From NCBI GenBank assembly GCA_021399435.1, contig JAJTUP010000040.1:248001-312000 (forward strand): DNA of 64,000 bases, in the 5' to 3' direction. Source of the stretch: Diaporthe sp. PMI_573 (taxonomy: Eukaryota > Ascomycota > Sordariomycetes > Diaporthales > Diaporthaceae). Under the pieces are notes generated by a model. It saw only the letters and a program-made list of their open reading frames with translations. It was not told the origin of the DNA and ran no database searches. Within the stretch, counting starts at the first letter, position 1. Each line of letters begins with the position of its first letter. Positions 44,103 through 53,736 of the stretch are shown here, one piece after another. A program made the position numbers and the translations under genes.

Positions 44103-44459
44103 ACAGGTGTATTTGCATAAGCTTCGCTAGAACTAGATGTTTTCCGCATTGACCTTAATTTCCATCGTTATCTTCATCACCTTCGGTCGTATGCATGACG
44201 AGGTACATACGATTTCATATTTCACCTTTGCCTCCTCCTACTCGATGCATTTGCTACTTTCTCCCATCCGGTCCAACCGGAAGTTATTCAATGTATTTAT
44301 TCGGATGTCACATGTAGAATGCAGGCACCATATTGAGAAAAGGCTGAGAAAATTGCATTGCATATCAGAAATCAGGTCAAAACGAAGCCTTAGGTATAGA
44401 CACATGTCGAATCAGAAGTCTTGCGTAGGCGCATCTCCTTCGGCCTTGCCGGTTCCATA

Positions 44460-46639
44460 CTATCCCACCCCCACCCGCTGAACACCCCCACCTCCTGAAC
44501 ACCCTCACCACACAACCTACCCAACTTCACTTATACCCAATCTGGTCAATTCTGAGGCTATTTGCACGGCGATTTGATTAAGATGTAGTATTTAGTTAGG
44601 TGTTTTAGTCTATGGTAGCCAATTCCATTTCGGGGTAGGGTTTTGGGTGCATTATTGGTCCGAACCCCGCATACAAATGTAGCCCTCGTGTGCCAAATTT
44701 GTATTCTCTTCATGACCACCCAGCCCTATACCTCTTCTCACGGCCTAACGACGAGATGCCTTCCTATACGGAAGAAGAGGTAGCTGACGCTATATTTGAC
44801 GTTATCGACAATGGTCTTTCTATACGCCAATCTGCAGATAAGAACGGTATACCTCTCTCTATACTTTATAGCCGCATAAATGGCACTATCTCGAAATCTG
44901 AGAGTATTTAGCTGGCATTACGACTATCTGCTGCTGAAGAGGATAGAGTAGTTGATTGGGTCCTCAAGCAAGAATCACTAGGATATGCTCCTATAGCCTA
45001 AGTCGTCCGGAGCGTTATTTAAGCCATCCTTAAAAAGAAGGGTAATACGAAGCCCCTGGGCAAGAACTGGATGGATGGCTTTAAAAAGCGACATAATTGT
45101 ATACATACCAAAATAGGCAGGGCACAAGAAGCCGTACGATTTGACGGCTTTACGCCGAAGGCGGTCAACTAGTATTTCGACCACCGGGAGCAGTTTAGCT
45201 GGGTGAAGCCCGAGCTAACAGTTAACGTCGATAAGGGTAGTATTATAGAAGGCTTGGGTTAGCTACAATAGTCGTATACTATAGTGTTTATTGCCTTATT
45301 GCTGACTATTTGCTAGATATAGATGGTCTTGTCCTCGGAACTTTAGAGACAAAGGAAGCCCTTAACAAGAATAGCGGAAGCCGTGTATGGGTGACCCTAA
45401 TCGACGCCATTACCGCCGCTAGTCATTATCTTGACCCAGGCATTATTTTTAAAGGCAAAGACCTTTAGGCATAGTGGTTCCTTCGGCAATTCGAGCAAAT
45501 TTGCCCCTGGCGATATATTACTTCTCCAAATAGATAAACAAGCAATGAGATCGCCGTTAAGTGGATTCGAGACGTCTTCTTGCCCCAGATAAACGTTATC
45601 CGTAAAAACGATGATTCCTAAGCAATTCTGCTTATTCTGGATGGCCATAAGAGCCATACTTTAGTTGGTGATACCCTCTAAATGGCTAGCAAATAGGTGT
45701 AAAGCTGACTATATACTATAGACCGAGTTCATAGAGAAATGCTTCTTTGGCAACGTTTACTTGTGCTTCCTCCCAGCACATACTTCCCACGGGCTACAGC
45801 CAGCAGATAACGGTCACTTCAGTGTACTAAAGCGTGCGTATTGCAATAAACTAGGCAAATTAGCCTCCATCACCAATTCAGCCCCCATTAGGAAGATCAA
45901 CTTCCTACAATATTTAGCGACGGCTCGGAAGGCCGTCACTAAGAAGACTATCAAATCGGCTTGGCAACATACTAGTAATTGGCCAGTCAGCCGTCAGAAA
46001 GCCTTAAATCACCCGGAAATACGCCCAGATAAGGAGAAACGGGTTGCTAAGGCCATGGCAGTCGATAAGGACGATCCAATCAATCGTCAGTTTATTATGG
46101 CGATATCTCGGGAAAATCCTCATCAGAGGTACAAATTTAGACGTCTTGCAGACAAATTCAACACCCTCCAAGCCAGAATCGCACTTCTCGAGCAGAAAAA
46201 TGCTGAGATAAAGGCCAAACAAGATGCTCAAGCCGGCACAAAGAGACGGGCTGTACCAAATCCCAACAAGAAGTTCATAAGTATTCATAACATTCTGAGT
46301 AAGGGAGGCTATATTAAAGACCTTAAAGAAGGTCCTCAAGAAGAAAAGAAGCCAGAAGAGGTTGTCGTTATTAAAGAAGAGGATATTTACGGCGTAGGTA
46401 ATGCGGAGCAAGATGAGGACATTAATGAGGACATTCCGAGCGAGGTTGTCACGAGATCTGGGCGGGAAATCTGCAGACCAGCTAGATACGAGAATTAAGC
46501 AGCTTCAGGGCATCAGAATCATATAGGAATTGCTTCTCAACACCAAGAATTGAGTGTGCTACGCATCGTCAAAGTTGAGGACTTTTGGTGTGGCGGGTGT
46601 TCATGAGGTGGGGGTGTTCAGGGGGTGGGGGTGGGATAG
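44460..46639 (+). mobile_element. pogo/Fot-like DNA transposon, 2180 bp, RIP-mutated
   Basis: Terminal inverted repeats start CTATCCCACCCCCACC at 44460 and are mirrored at 46639; a second inverted block GAACACCCCCACCTC follows inside. TA flanks both ends (44458-44459, 46640-46641). It is a different family from the element at 4265-6114. Confidence 0.92.
44756..46498 (+). pseudogene. pogo-like transposase, more than ten stops
   Basis: ATG 44756 begins a pipsqueak-type HTH (YTEEEVADAIFDVIDNGLSI, RQSADKNGIPLSILYSRING). Traces of the CENP-B-like second HTH (LKKKGNTKPLGKNWMDGFKK) and core follow. The C-terminal third is open from 45761: CFLPAHTSHGLQPADNGHFS, then a Lys/Glu-rich coiled coil with FNTLQARIALLEQKNAEIKA. 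Note ADNGHF where family members have LDV..F. Most stops are TAA/TAG in place of Gln codons, a RIP pattern. Confidence 0.86.
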
Positions 46640-47322
46640 TACTTCTTGACCTTGTTCTTGCTAGCATTTTTGCCCTCAATGAATGCCTCAACCTCCTTGC
46701 TGTCCATGTGCTTAGCGACATTATCGGCTTGCCATTTCTTGAATGAAAAACCAACACCCCTGTGATGTTTATTAGCAGTGATTCTAGGTATGTAACTTTG
46801 AGCTTACTCGTGGCTATAATCTTTGTCATTTGCTTGGTCTTTGTGATACTTGACTTGGATAAAGTCGCTGTCGACAGTTCCAGGATCCAGGCTCAGACTG
46901 ACGGGAGCGTTGATGGTGGCTGTCTTGGGGATCAACTTGAACGTCCAGCTCTGCTCGTTCTTGAACTGGATTAAGTCGCGGTCGTTCTTAATGATCTCAT
47001 AACCCTCGTTCTTGCTAGCATTGAATAGCTTAGGCAAAGCGAACCATTGACCAGCAATCTTGTACCTGTTGTTGGCGTAGACAAACTGGTCATCATACAC
47101 GCAGTCGGCAGTGTATCGTTTCACTCGCTCGATAGTAGGCTCCATCGAGTATAGAGCGATAATGTCGTCAATCAATGCCTGCCGGGCGGGTGATAGCGGC
47201 AAGGACTTCGAGGGATCCGGGTGATAGTCTTCTGAAGTCGAGGTCTGGCGTACCTCGAATTCTTCGCCTGGCGTGGCGGATGTCCTGCCAGGGAAGTTCA
47301 CCTGCGACGGCTCGGAAGGCAT

Positions 47323-47765
47323 TTCAGTAGTTATATAAAGGAAAGGTACGCGTTCTTTAGGGATGCAGAAAGAGAAGCACTGTGCTTTAGAAGAATCATT
47401 GTCGTTCAATTTCTCTGCCAGAGTCTCTGAGACCTGGTTTATAGGTAGTCACACAACACTACCCCACTTGTGACTGCATCCGAGATAACCGAACAAGTCC
47501 CAATCAGGCAGGAGCGCTTTGGTTTATGACTCTACTTAGAATTTGTGACTCACAAACCCTCTGCTTATGCTTGGATCAATTTCATGAGGAACAACGCGAG
47601 GACTAATACGAGGACCAAGTGGAAACATAAAAGACACCTGGGAATTCCCGAGAAAAGGGAGATATCCTGTTCACGTACTGAGACTCAAACAATCACAATC
47701 TGCCTTCCAGGTCCCTTTACATTCCATCGCATTCATTGCAACTTGAAAGGCATCTGACAGCCGCA
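47323..47765. other. Intergenic region, promoter of the methyltransferase
   Basis: No gene recognised. A 5' non-coding exon is possible because GACAG precedes the ATG by 5 nt. Confidence 0.4.
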
Positions 47766-48575
47766 ATGTCTCAGGCCGAACACAGAAACCGTCTTATAAG
47801 CGGTTGGGCCGTTATCAAACCTGGCTCTCGTATTCTTGAACTTGGCTGTGGCCAGGGAGAATGCACGTCAGTTCTTGCTGAGGCCGTCGGCCCATCCGGG
47901 ACCATCGACGCTGTCGACCCAGCTTCACTAGACTACGGCGCGCCTACCACTCTCGGAGAAGCTCAAGCCGAACTTTCAAACGGCCCTTTAGGCCATAGGA
48001 TCACATGGCACCAAGCCTCTCCGGAACAGTTTCTCGACGAGACATCGAAGAAAGGCGAGACATGGGATGTTGCGATTCTGTCACATTGCATCTGGTACTT
48101 CAAGTCTCCCGACACACTCGAGGCCATTCTTCGAGCCTTGAAGAATCGAACCGATACCGTTTGTATCGCAGAGTATGCTCTCCATGCAACGCACCCCGCT
48201 GCTTGTGCCCACGTTCTCGCCGCCTTAGCCCGCGCAGGTCTCGAGAGTTACAAAGTGGAGAGCGACGAAAATGTTCAAAACATTCTGAGCCCAACTGGCA
48301 TCAAGGACACTTGCACAAGCGCAGGTTGGAAGATGGAGCATGAGACCGTACTGTTTCCCGAACCAGAGCTTCAGGACGGGTTCTGGGAAACAAACACGGT
48401 AGCTTCAGCCAGGTTCCTCGAGGAAATCGACTCTTGCGTACAGGACAAGAGAGCCAAGATATATCTACGTGCCGCACGAGACGCTGTTTTGTCCTCGGTA
48501 GCGACAAATGGTAACATTAAAAACACGCGGACAATGGATGTTTGGTCTGCTGTTTTTAGTCCGGCGGCGAGATGA
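47766..48575 (+). CDS. Class I SAM-dependent methyltransferase, 269 residues
   Basis: ATG 47766 starts MSQAEHRNRLISGWAVIKPG. Motif I is LELGCGQG (residues 24-31), followed by an acidic loop (TIDAVDPASLDYGAP) and motif post-I. WDVAILSHCIWYFKSPDTLE is the motif IV/V area. The rest is helical to FSPAAR. The family transfers a methyl group from S-adenosylmethionine to a small molecule; the substrate is unknown. Relatives often start a little further upstream, so an upstream exon is possible. The gene opens the metabolic neighbourhood 47.8-53.7 kb but lacks the shared upstream motif seen in its neighbours. Confidence 0.82.
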   Translation: MSQAEHRNRLISGWAVIKPGSRILELGCGQGECTSVLAEAVGPSGTIDAVDPASLDYGAPTTLGEAQAELSNGPLGHRITWHQASPEQFLDETSKKGETWDVAILSHCIWYFKSPDTLEAILRALKNRTDTVCIAEYALHATHPAACAHVLAALARAGLESYKVESDENVQNILSPTGIKDTCTSAGWKMEHETVLFPEPELQDGFWETNTVASARFLEEIDSCVQDKRAKIYLRAARDAVLSSVATNGNIKNTRTMDVWSAVFSPAAR

Positions 48576-48887
48576 TGGTTGTAGGATGTGAAACTGGGTG
48601 TACATGCCGGGTTATGCCTCAAGGCGCCAGGCACGACGCAGTAATAGTATAGTAACCATTTGATCTGATTTCCAATACTTTCTCGAGAGCATTAAAATTA
48701 CTTAGACGACTTGGCATGTCACTGGAACACAGGGGGGGTAGTTTGCAGAATCAAGCATGTTGCTTTACACATTAACAAGAAGGAATAACGCCATTTGTAA
48801 AACAAAATAGTTCTGCGATTGGATCCTATGGAAACTAATACTCAATTTTACCGTCTCTAACCCTTCTATAAACACGACGTTGTGATC

Positions 48888-49712
48888 TTAAATACGAGCT
48901 CCAACTCCCATAATATTGGGAACGAGCTTACCCGGGACAAGCCAGCGGACCTGATCCGACACCCCTTCCTCCTCGAAGGCCTTGGCTAATTCAGCACCAA
49001 ACTGGGTGAAGTGACCCCAGGATTCGTAGTGCATAGGTACAAGGACATCAGCCTTGATGTCGCGGAAGAGTTGGGTTGCCTGCTTGCCATCCATGGTGAT
49101 CTGAAGTGGACCGGTAGGTAGAATGGCAAATGCGTTTCCGATATTGAACATGGCGATGGTGATGTTGAACTTGTCGCCGATTCTGGCAAGTTCATCGATG
49201 TAGACAGTGTCGCCGGAGAAGTAGATGGCGTTGGGGCGACCATCAGGGCCGACTCCGAAATCGTCGGTGGTGATGATGAAGCCGATGCATTCGCCGCCTG
49301 GCAGATGCTGGCATGGCGTAGCGGTAATCTGGAACGTTTTGCCGCCCAGCTGAAGCTCGACCTTGTCCCATGGCTTCATTCCCTTGACGTCGGGGCGGGG
49401 AGCCAACTTGGAAGCTCCGTCCGAAGTAGTCAAGACATAACGGCCATTGAGAAGCTGACGACCCAACTCATCGAGATTGTCCGGATGGTCTTCATGACTG
49501 AGCAAAACGGCGTCGATGTGAGGGAGGTCTTCCAACCCCATGGCCGGGTCCTCAGTGTTCTTAAGAACAGCATCCGTGCCTACTTCGAATACGGTCCCTG
49601 CTGGGGAGAAGAAGGGATCGGTGAGGAAATTTACTCCATCAATGTGCAAAATTGCTGTGGCGGTTCCGATGTGGGTGATGCCGATGTTGCTTTTGAAGCC
49701 TGAGGGAGCCAT
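48888..49712 (-). CDS. Metallo-beta-lactamase-fold hydrolase, 274 residues
   Basis: ATG 49712 (MAPSGFKSNIGITHIGTATA) is preferred over ATG 49853 because homology-like sequence starts there; the extra 47 residues look like 5' UTR. Fold markers: NFLTDPFFSPAGTVF, then the metal loop VLLSHEDHPDNLDELGRQLL, TPCQHLPGGE, IYFSGDTVY and VPMHYESWGHF. The metal loop is the HEDHPDN variant of HxHxDH. These enzymes hydrolyse lactones, lactams or phosphoesters in the cytosol; the substrate here is unknown. It is in a run with an isochorismatase-like hydrolase and a reductase. A copy of the shared motif lies about 400 bp upstream. Confidence 0.88.
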   Translation of the reverse strand: MAPSGFKSNIGITHIGTATAILHIDGVNFLTDPFFSPAGTVFEVGTDAVLKNTEDPAMGLEDLPHIDAVLLSHEDHPDNLDELGRQLLNGRYVLTTSDGASKLAPRPDVKGMKPWDKVELQLGGKTFQITATPCQHLPGGECIGFIITTDDFGVGPDGRPNAIYFSGDTVYIDELARIGDKFNITIAMFNIGNAFAILPTGPLQITMDGKQATQLFRDIKADVLVPMHYESWGHFTQFGAELAKAFEEEGVSDQVRWLVPGKLVPNIMGVGARI

Positions 49713-50486
49713 TGTGCCGTTTGACGTTGATGCTGAGGGTTTGGTCTGCGAAGATGCGGGGAGAAGACAACTCAAGCAGGATTTAGCTTTTAGAGATCCG
49801 ATGCGTTTGAGTGGTGGATGATGAAGGTAGAGAAAGGTAGGAGATGATACCATTTATCTAGAAACTTTCCATTAAATCGTTCTCATCAAGTTGTGAGCGC
49901 GCCCTATACGTAGTAGCCGCTAACCAATTATAGATCTGTCTTGACAACCAGAGCACGGAATAGTCCGTATGAAAATGCCTTTTGTAAGCATGGACAAATC
50001 AAGACTTGATCAATTCATCATCAGGAAGCCGATTACCCGTCGAGAAGTTTAGTTGGAGTATCCACATCTCGACTCGGTGACATCTGAGATGACGCAGCAC
50101 TAACCGTTCTAGGATTCATTGCCCGCCAAGACAAACGGCATTGCGTCTGTCTTCCGAGACGAATCGGTAATAGAGATTTGTCGCGATTTTTTTATATAAG
50201 TTTTCCGAGGGATGGGATGGTTGTTAAGGCTTGTCATACCGCCCTGCACATCCATCACTGGATTTGGAATCAATTTCGTCCGAGCTGGCGGCTGAATCAG
50301 CTTAATAAGACCAGTTCAAGTCCAGCCATTGACTATTTGTCATTCGCAGGGGATTACAAGCTTCATGCGCATGATGCTGCTCCTCTTCTCGATAGGTTTG
50401 TAAGATTTTCTCAAAAGGTTCCAAGTTGAATGATCTAAACGTACATCAAACACCTGTATCTACTGAATCCTATTGAACTCCCGGGT
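49713..50486. other. Intergenic region holding shared motif copy A
   Basis: No gene recognised; the motif at 50113-50132 is the only notable element. Confidence 0.5.
50113..50132 (+). promoter_or_regulatory. Shared upstream motif, copy A
   Basis: Reads GATTCATTGCCCGCCAAGAC, about 400 bp upstream of the metallo-beta-lactamase-fold gene start (49712, minus strand). The core CCCGCCAAGA is shared with copies B, C and D. Confidence 0.65.
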
Positions 50487-51044
50487 TCACGACTGTTGCA
50501 GTTTCTCCAATCCGCCCTGCTCTCGTATCTTACGTTCCAACACGGTTATACCAGCCATCTTCTTGAAGGTTCCATCCATGGTGCCAGTCGGCAGCAAAGT
50601 GACGAGTCTCGCCGTGCCCGCCAAGGATCCCCTGAACACCAAGTGCGCTGGGTTGCGTTGGCTGATATCGCCAGCCACCTGCTTGGCCCACGTTGCCGAA
50701 TCGATGTGTTTAATATCAGGCTGAATACCAGACATCGGTCCCTCAATCGCCTCCTTGGCCAGGTTGTAGATGGAGTCCGCCGGCAGCTCGCAATCAGGCG
50801 TGTTCTTAAAGAAGGTCGACTTGACGGCGCCGGTTACAAGATTGATGACCCGGATACCGAAGGGCGCCAGTTCCGTGCGAAGGGCCTCGGTTATGCTTGA
50901 AGCAGCTGCCTTGGAGGAATTGTAGGCCCCTTGGAAAGGCATTCCGGCACCGAGCAAGCCCGAACCCGAGGTGTTGTTGACAACCATGGCGCCGCGTTCC
51001 GACTTGAGAAGCAGTGGCCACGAGGTCCGCACCGAGCTGTCCAT
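50487..51044 (-). pseudogene. AYR1-like short-chain dehydrogenase, N-terminally truncated, 185 residues
   Basis: The frame starts MDSSVRTSWPLLLKSERGAM and contains VVNNTSGSGLLGAGM, the catalytic YNSSKAA (Tyr-x3-Lys), ALRTELAPFGIRVINLVTGA and C-terminal LVFRGSLAGTARLVTLLPTG. This matches the C-terminal two thirds of the NADPH-dependent 1-acyldihydroxyacetone phosphate reductase-like SDR group. The Rossmann TGxxxGIG segment and NAG motif are absent, and I cannot find them upstream on the minus strand. Without the cofactor site it should be inactive. The open remaining frame suggests the truncation is recent. Confidence 0.8.
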
Positions 51045-51291
51045 GTCCCGGGAAAATTTACCAGTGGTTGCTTCAATTGTATCATGTAAGGATGCACGGA
51101 ATTATTTGAACGGAAAATATCTCAGAATCTAGATTTCTATGCCGTGTCTGGCGCCCGCCTGCAAGGAGTCATGGCACTTCGAGGGTGCCTGAGTCTTGGT
51201 GATTCGACTAGCCACAAGTGAACTCAATAAGGTGTCGCCCGAGGTGGAGACCAGAGGCGATTGATTACGCAAGCAACACTAAACTATTCTC

Positions 51292-51311
51292 AGGATCATT
51301 ATCCGCCAAGA
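51292..51311 (+). promoter_or_regulatory. Shared upstream motif, copy B
   Basis: Reads AGGATCATTATCCGCCAAGA, about 250 bp upstream of the truncated reductase gene (51044, minus strand) and just past the stop of the small membrane-protein gene. Confidence 0.65.
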
Positions 51312-51331
51312 CCTTGCAATGTGATCCTCCC

Positions 51332-51779
51332 TTATGGCAGCATGGTGGCGGCTGCAGTCAGCCAAGGCGCCGCCCATAAACAACCGAGGCCTGCGTATGA
51401 CTTGACCTTGAAGTATCGCAAACCGACATATGAGCCTAAAGCCAGAGTGGTCCAAACAATAATCTTTTCTTCGAGCGGCTTGGGGCCTCCAGTCTTTGCC
51501 CATTTATAGTTAAGAAGACCTGGACCGCGCTGTTAGCTGAAGTTTTCACAGCAATGTCAGACCAATTTCCGGATATCGCGTACCAAGGATCGCCAGCATG
51601 CCGTTCACCATGTCCCAAGCAGTCGTGGCTGTTGCTTTTCCAAGAGCGAGCTCCGAAGAGATGGGTATTTCGGCGATCGCGGGATCAACATGTTGGATTC
51701 CGAAAAAATAGTGACCCGGTATCGAAATGATGTTCAACGCCGCTGCGGTATAGTACAGAGTGGAGGATGAGAATGCCAT
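51332..51779 (-). CDS. Small integral membrane protein, two exons, 127 residues
   Basis: Exon 1 51779-51584 and exon 2 51519-51332 join over a 64-nt intron (GTACGC...TCCAG) in phase 1, giving NGMLAILGLLNYKWAKTGGP. Hydrophobic segments are at about residues 8-24 (YYTAAALNIISIPGHYFFG), 48-66 (ATTAWDMVNGMLAIL), 78-93 (IIVWTTLALGSYVGLRYF) and 100-122 (AGLGCLWAAPWLTAAATM), so four membrane spans are likely. No stops occur after splicing. The family is not named here. It may serve the neighbouring metabolic genes. Motif copy C lies about 130 bp upstream. Confidence 0.75.
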
Positions 51780-51907
51780 CTTTATAGCGATTAATACGGG
51801 CACCAGAAACAAGTTACAGTGGTGGGCGTATTGTGTGATCAACTCGGTTCTGAAGGAAACAGAAGCAATATATGTCGTTTGAGAATGTTTTAACTAACTG
51901 GCTCCGG

Positions 51908-51927
51908 TCATATTACCCGCCAAGGAG
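51908..51927 (+). promoter_or_regulatory. Shared upstream motif, copy C
   Basis: Reads TCATATTACCCGCCAAGGAG, about 130 bp upstream of the small membrane-protein gene (51779, minus strand). The core differs from the others by one G near the end. Confidence 0.55.
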
Positions 51928-52254
51928 TCGATGCTCGATGCCTTTCCGTTCCATAACCATTGATTACGAAGACAACCGTGGATAGTATTGCAACATGACT
52001 AATCTAAAGCACGCAGAATAAAATGTTGCCGCTAAATTAGGAGATGGGCGAGAGCTTTTGGTAGGGGAGAGTTCACCAACCGCCCCTTCATCCCCGCATT
52101 GCGTTGTTCCTATGCTCCTACAGGGTATCATCAGAGATAAATCAGAGATTGGTATTGGTAATCCCGGGCAAAAGGATAGTCGGTCACGAGCCGTCGCCAG
52201 TACCGAGATGAGTGATGTAAGCGTTCCAGAAGGGCATCCACTCTAGCCGAATTA

Positions 52255-52274
52255 GGTATCATTGTCCGCCAAGA
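52255..52274 (+). promoter_or_regulatory. Shared upstream motif, copy D
   Basis: Reads GGTATCATTGTCCGCCAAGA, about 150 bp upstream of the isochorismatase-like gene (52425, plus strand). It has the same orientation on the plus strand as copies A-C. Confidence 0.65.
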
Positions 52275-52424
52275 AATGGGTTGCAGGACTCGATGGCCAA
52301 TGACGCAATCGTCTTCTCCGCAGCTTTAGATCGGAACATGGCTATAATACTCGGCGACATCCAGGTAGAGACTAATCTGCAAACCCACTTTTAAACTCAT
52401 TTACGATTTTCGAAACATTATACA

Positions 52425-53061
52425 ATGGCTTCCCCCAGTTCGTTCCGCCAGATGCTCGGCGTCCCGCCGTCTACGGCATCCGTTAAAGATAGCACCTTGA
52501 TCATCATCGACGCGCAGAACGAGTACGGCGAGGGCAAACTTCAAGTATCAAATGTCTCCACCTCTCGAAAGGTTATTGCTTCGCTCCTTGAAAAATATCG
52601 ACAGGGCGGCGGAAATGTAGTTCACGTTGTGCACGCGACACCCGACGGAGCACCAGTGTTCACCCCCAACACGAAGTTGGCTGAGGAGTTTGAGGAGCTC
52701 ACTCCTCGGGCAGGCGAGAAAGTCGTCGTGAAGAATTATCCCAGCTCGTTTGCAAGCACCGATCTCGAGCAGCATCTCCAATCCATCTCATCCAAGAAGA
52801 TTGTGCTGACGGGATATATGGTAAAGTGGAATCTACAACAGCACTGTGTATCTTTTACTAATCAGCGAATTATAGGCACATGTTTGTGTTTCTACCACTG
52901 CTCGACATGGTGCACAGCTCGGGTACGATGTCATTTTGGCCGAGGATGCCATTGGCGATAGAGATGTCCCAGGCGCGAGCGCGGAGCAACTTGTAAAGGT
53001 TTTTATGGCAGAGATTGGTGATGCATTTGGAACCATCGTTCAGAGCAAGGATATTGTCTAG
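52425..53061 (+). CDS. Isochorismatase-like cysteine hydrolase, two exons, 193 residues
   Basis: Exon 1 52425-52820, 55-nt intron 52821-52875 (GTAAAG...ATATAG, with CTAAT branch), exon 2 52876-53061. Splicing yields [20 protein letters not shown], carrying the nucleophile Cys136. With Asp29 ([10 protein letters not shown]) and Lys103 ([10 protein letters not shown]) the Asp-Lys-Cys triad is complete. The family hydrolyses amides or vinyl ethers of small molecules (isochorismate, nicotinamide, carbamoyl compounds). No signal peptide, so cytosolic. Intact. The neighbourhood suggests degradation or modification of a nitrogen-containing aromatic or lactam compound, which is an inference. Confidence 0.92.
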
Positions 53062-53541
53062 TTCCAAAATTACAAGCACTGCGATACAGAGATCAATCCT
53101 CTAGGTGTTTTAATTTAGATGAAGGATTTGATCACACATTGTCCCTTCCAAGTCTTATGTTCTTCTACACACTCTAGATTGAGTTGATGACATGATGCGG
53201 CTGACGTCGTGGCGTGTACTTTGTCCGCCTGTGTGGTTAAAGTATCATGCAATGGTTTCTAAATAGTGAGGATTGTCATGCTTATTACATTTTGTACTCA
53301 CGTTTAATTCTTACACCTATTTAGATCAAGGGTCGAGTGCAGCTAAGTTAGATTGCAAGTCTCAAACCTTTTCAGATCGGCTGGGATTTCTGGGTCTTAA
53401 CCTCCACGGAGTCGTTAGTCCTTCCGGATACGTTTAAAGTCTCAACAAAATTCATTCAACATTTCGGACAAACAATGTGAGCCAGTCTAGTTCAAGTCCA
53501 CTCTAAAACGATCTATTTCTTGACAAAGAGATCAGCTATTT
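53062..53541. other. Intergenic, no gene recognised
   Basis: Convergent 3' ends of the isochorismatase-like gene and the aminotransferase remnant. Confidence 0.5.
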
Positions 53542-53736
53542 CTAAACTCTAGGCGTTTCTGCCTCATGAATAGATCCAGGCATCTCCCCATACGACTCGA
53601 TATCATCCAAAACGCTCTTCAGGATGCGCATACCCTTGTCAAACTCCTCGTCCGTAATGGTCAGTGCCATTCCGACCCGAATGCGCTCGCCATGGGGATA
53701 AATAAACACACCCCTCTGGAAGGCTAGCCTACAAAT
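53542..53736 (-). pseudogene. C-terminus of a class III aminotransferase, cut by a hAT element
   Basis: The minus-strand frame reads LAFQRGVFIYPHGERIRVGM then ALTITDEEFDKGMRILKSVL and ends RV with TAG 53542-53544. This is the small-domain C-terminal end of 4-aminobutyrate/ornithine-type PLP aminotransferases (the GV(F)IYP...G...(P)LTIT-E-E pattern). The sequence breaks at 53736, next to CAGAGTGCG, the presumed hAT end. The rest of the gene, including the PLP lysine, is not in the window. Confidence 0.72.

Larger units (their letters stand above)
44412..47322 (-). pseudogene. NTF2-like-fold protein gene cut by a pogo-like element near its 3' end
   Basis: Exon 1 47322-46808 and exon 2 from 46759, joined over a 48-nt intron (GTAAGC...TCACAG), read SLPLSPARQALIDDIIALYS, VKRYTADCVYDDQFVYANNR, DYSHEGVGFSFKKWQADNVA and KNASKNKVKK. 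The coding sequence meets the transposon at TA 46640-46641. Beyond it, from TA 44458-44459 downward, the same frame continues YGTGKAEGDAPTQDF and TGA (44412-44414). So the insertion removed only the last 15 or so codons from the protein. The fold resembles SnoaL/NTF2-like fungal proteins; no enzymatic role can be named. An upstream in-frame ATG (47409) is possible. Confidence 0.82.

Noticed and set aside
53729..53736. CTACAAAT as the target duplication of the 53.7-kb hAT
   Set aside because: The other end of the element is missing, so it cannot be confirmed.
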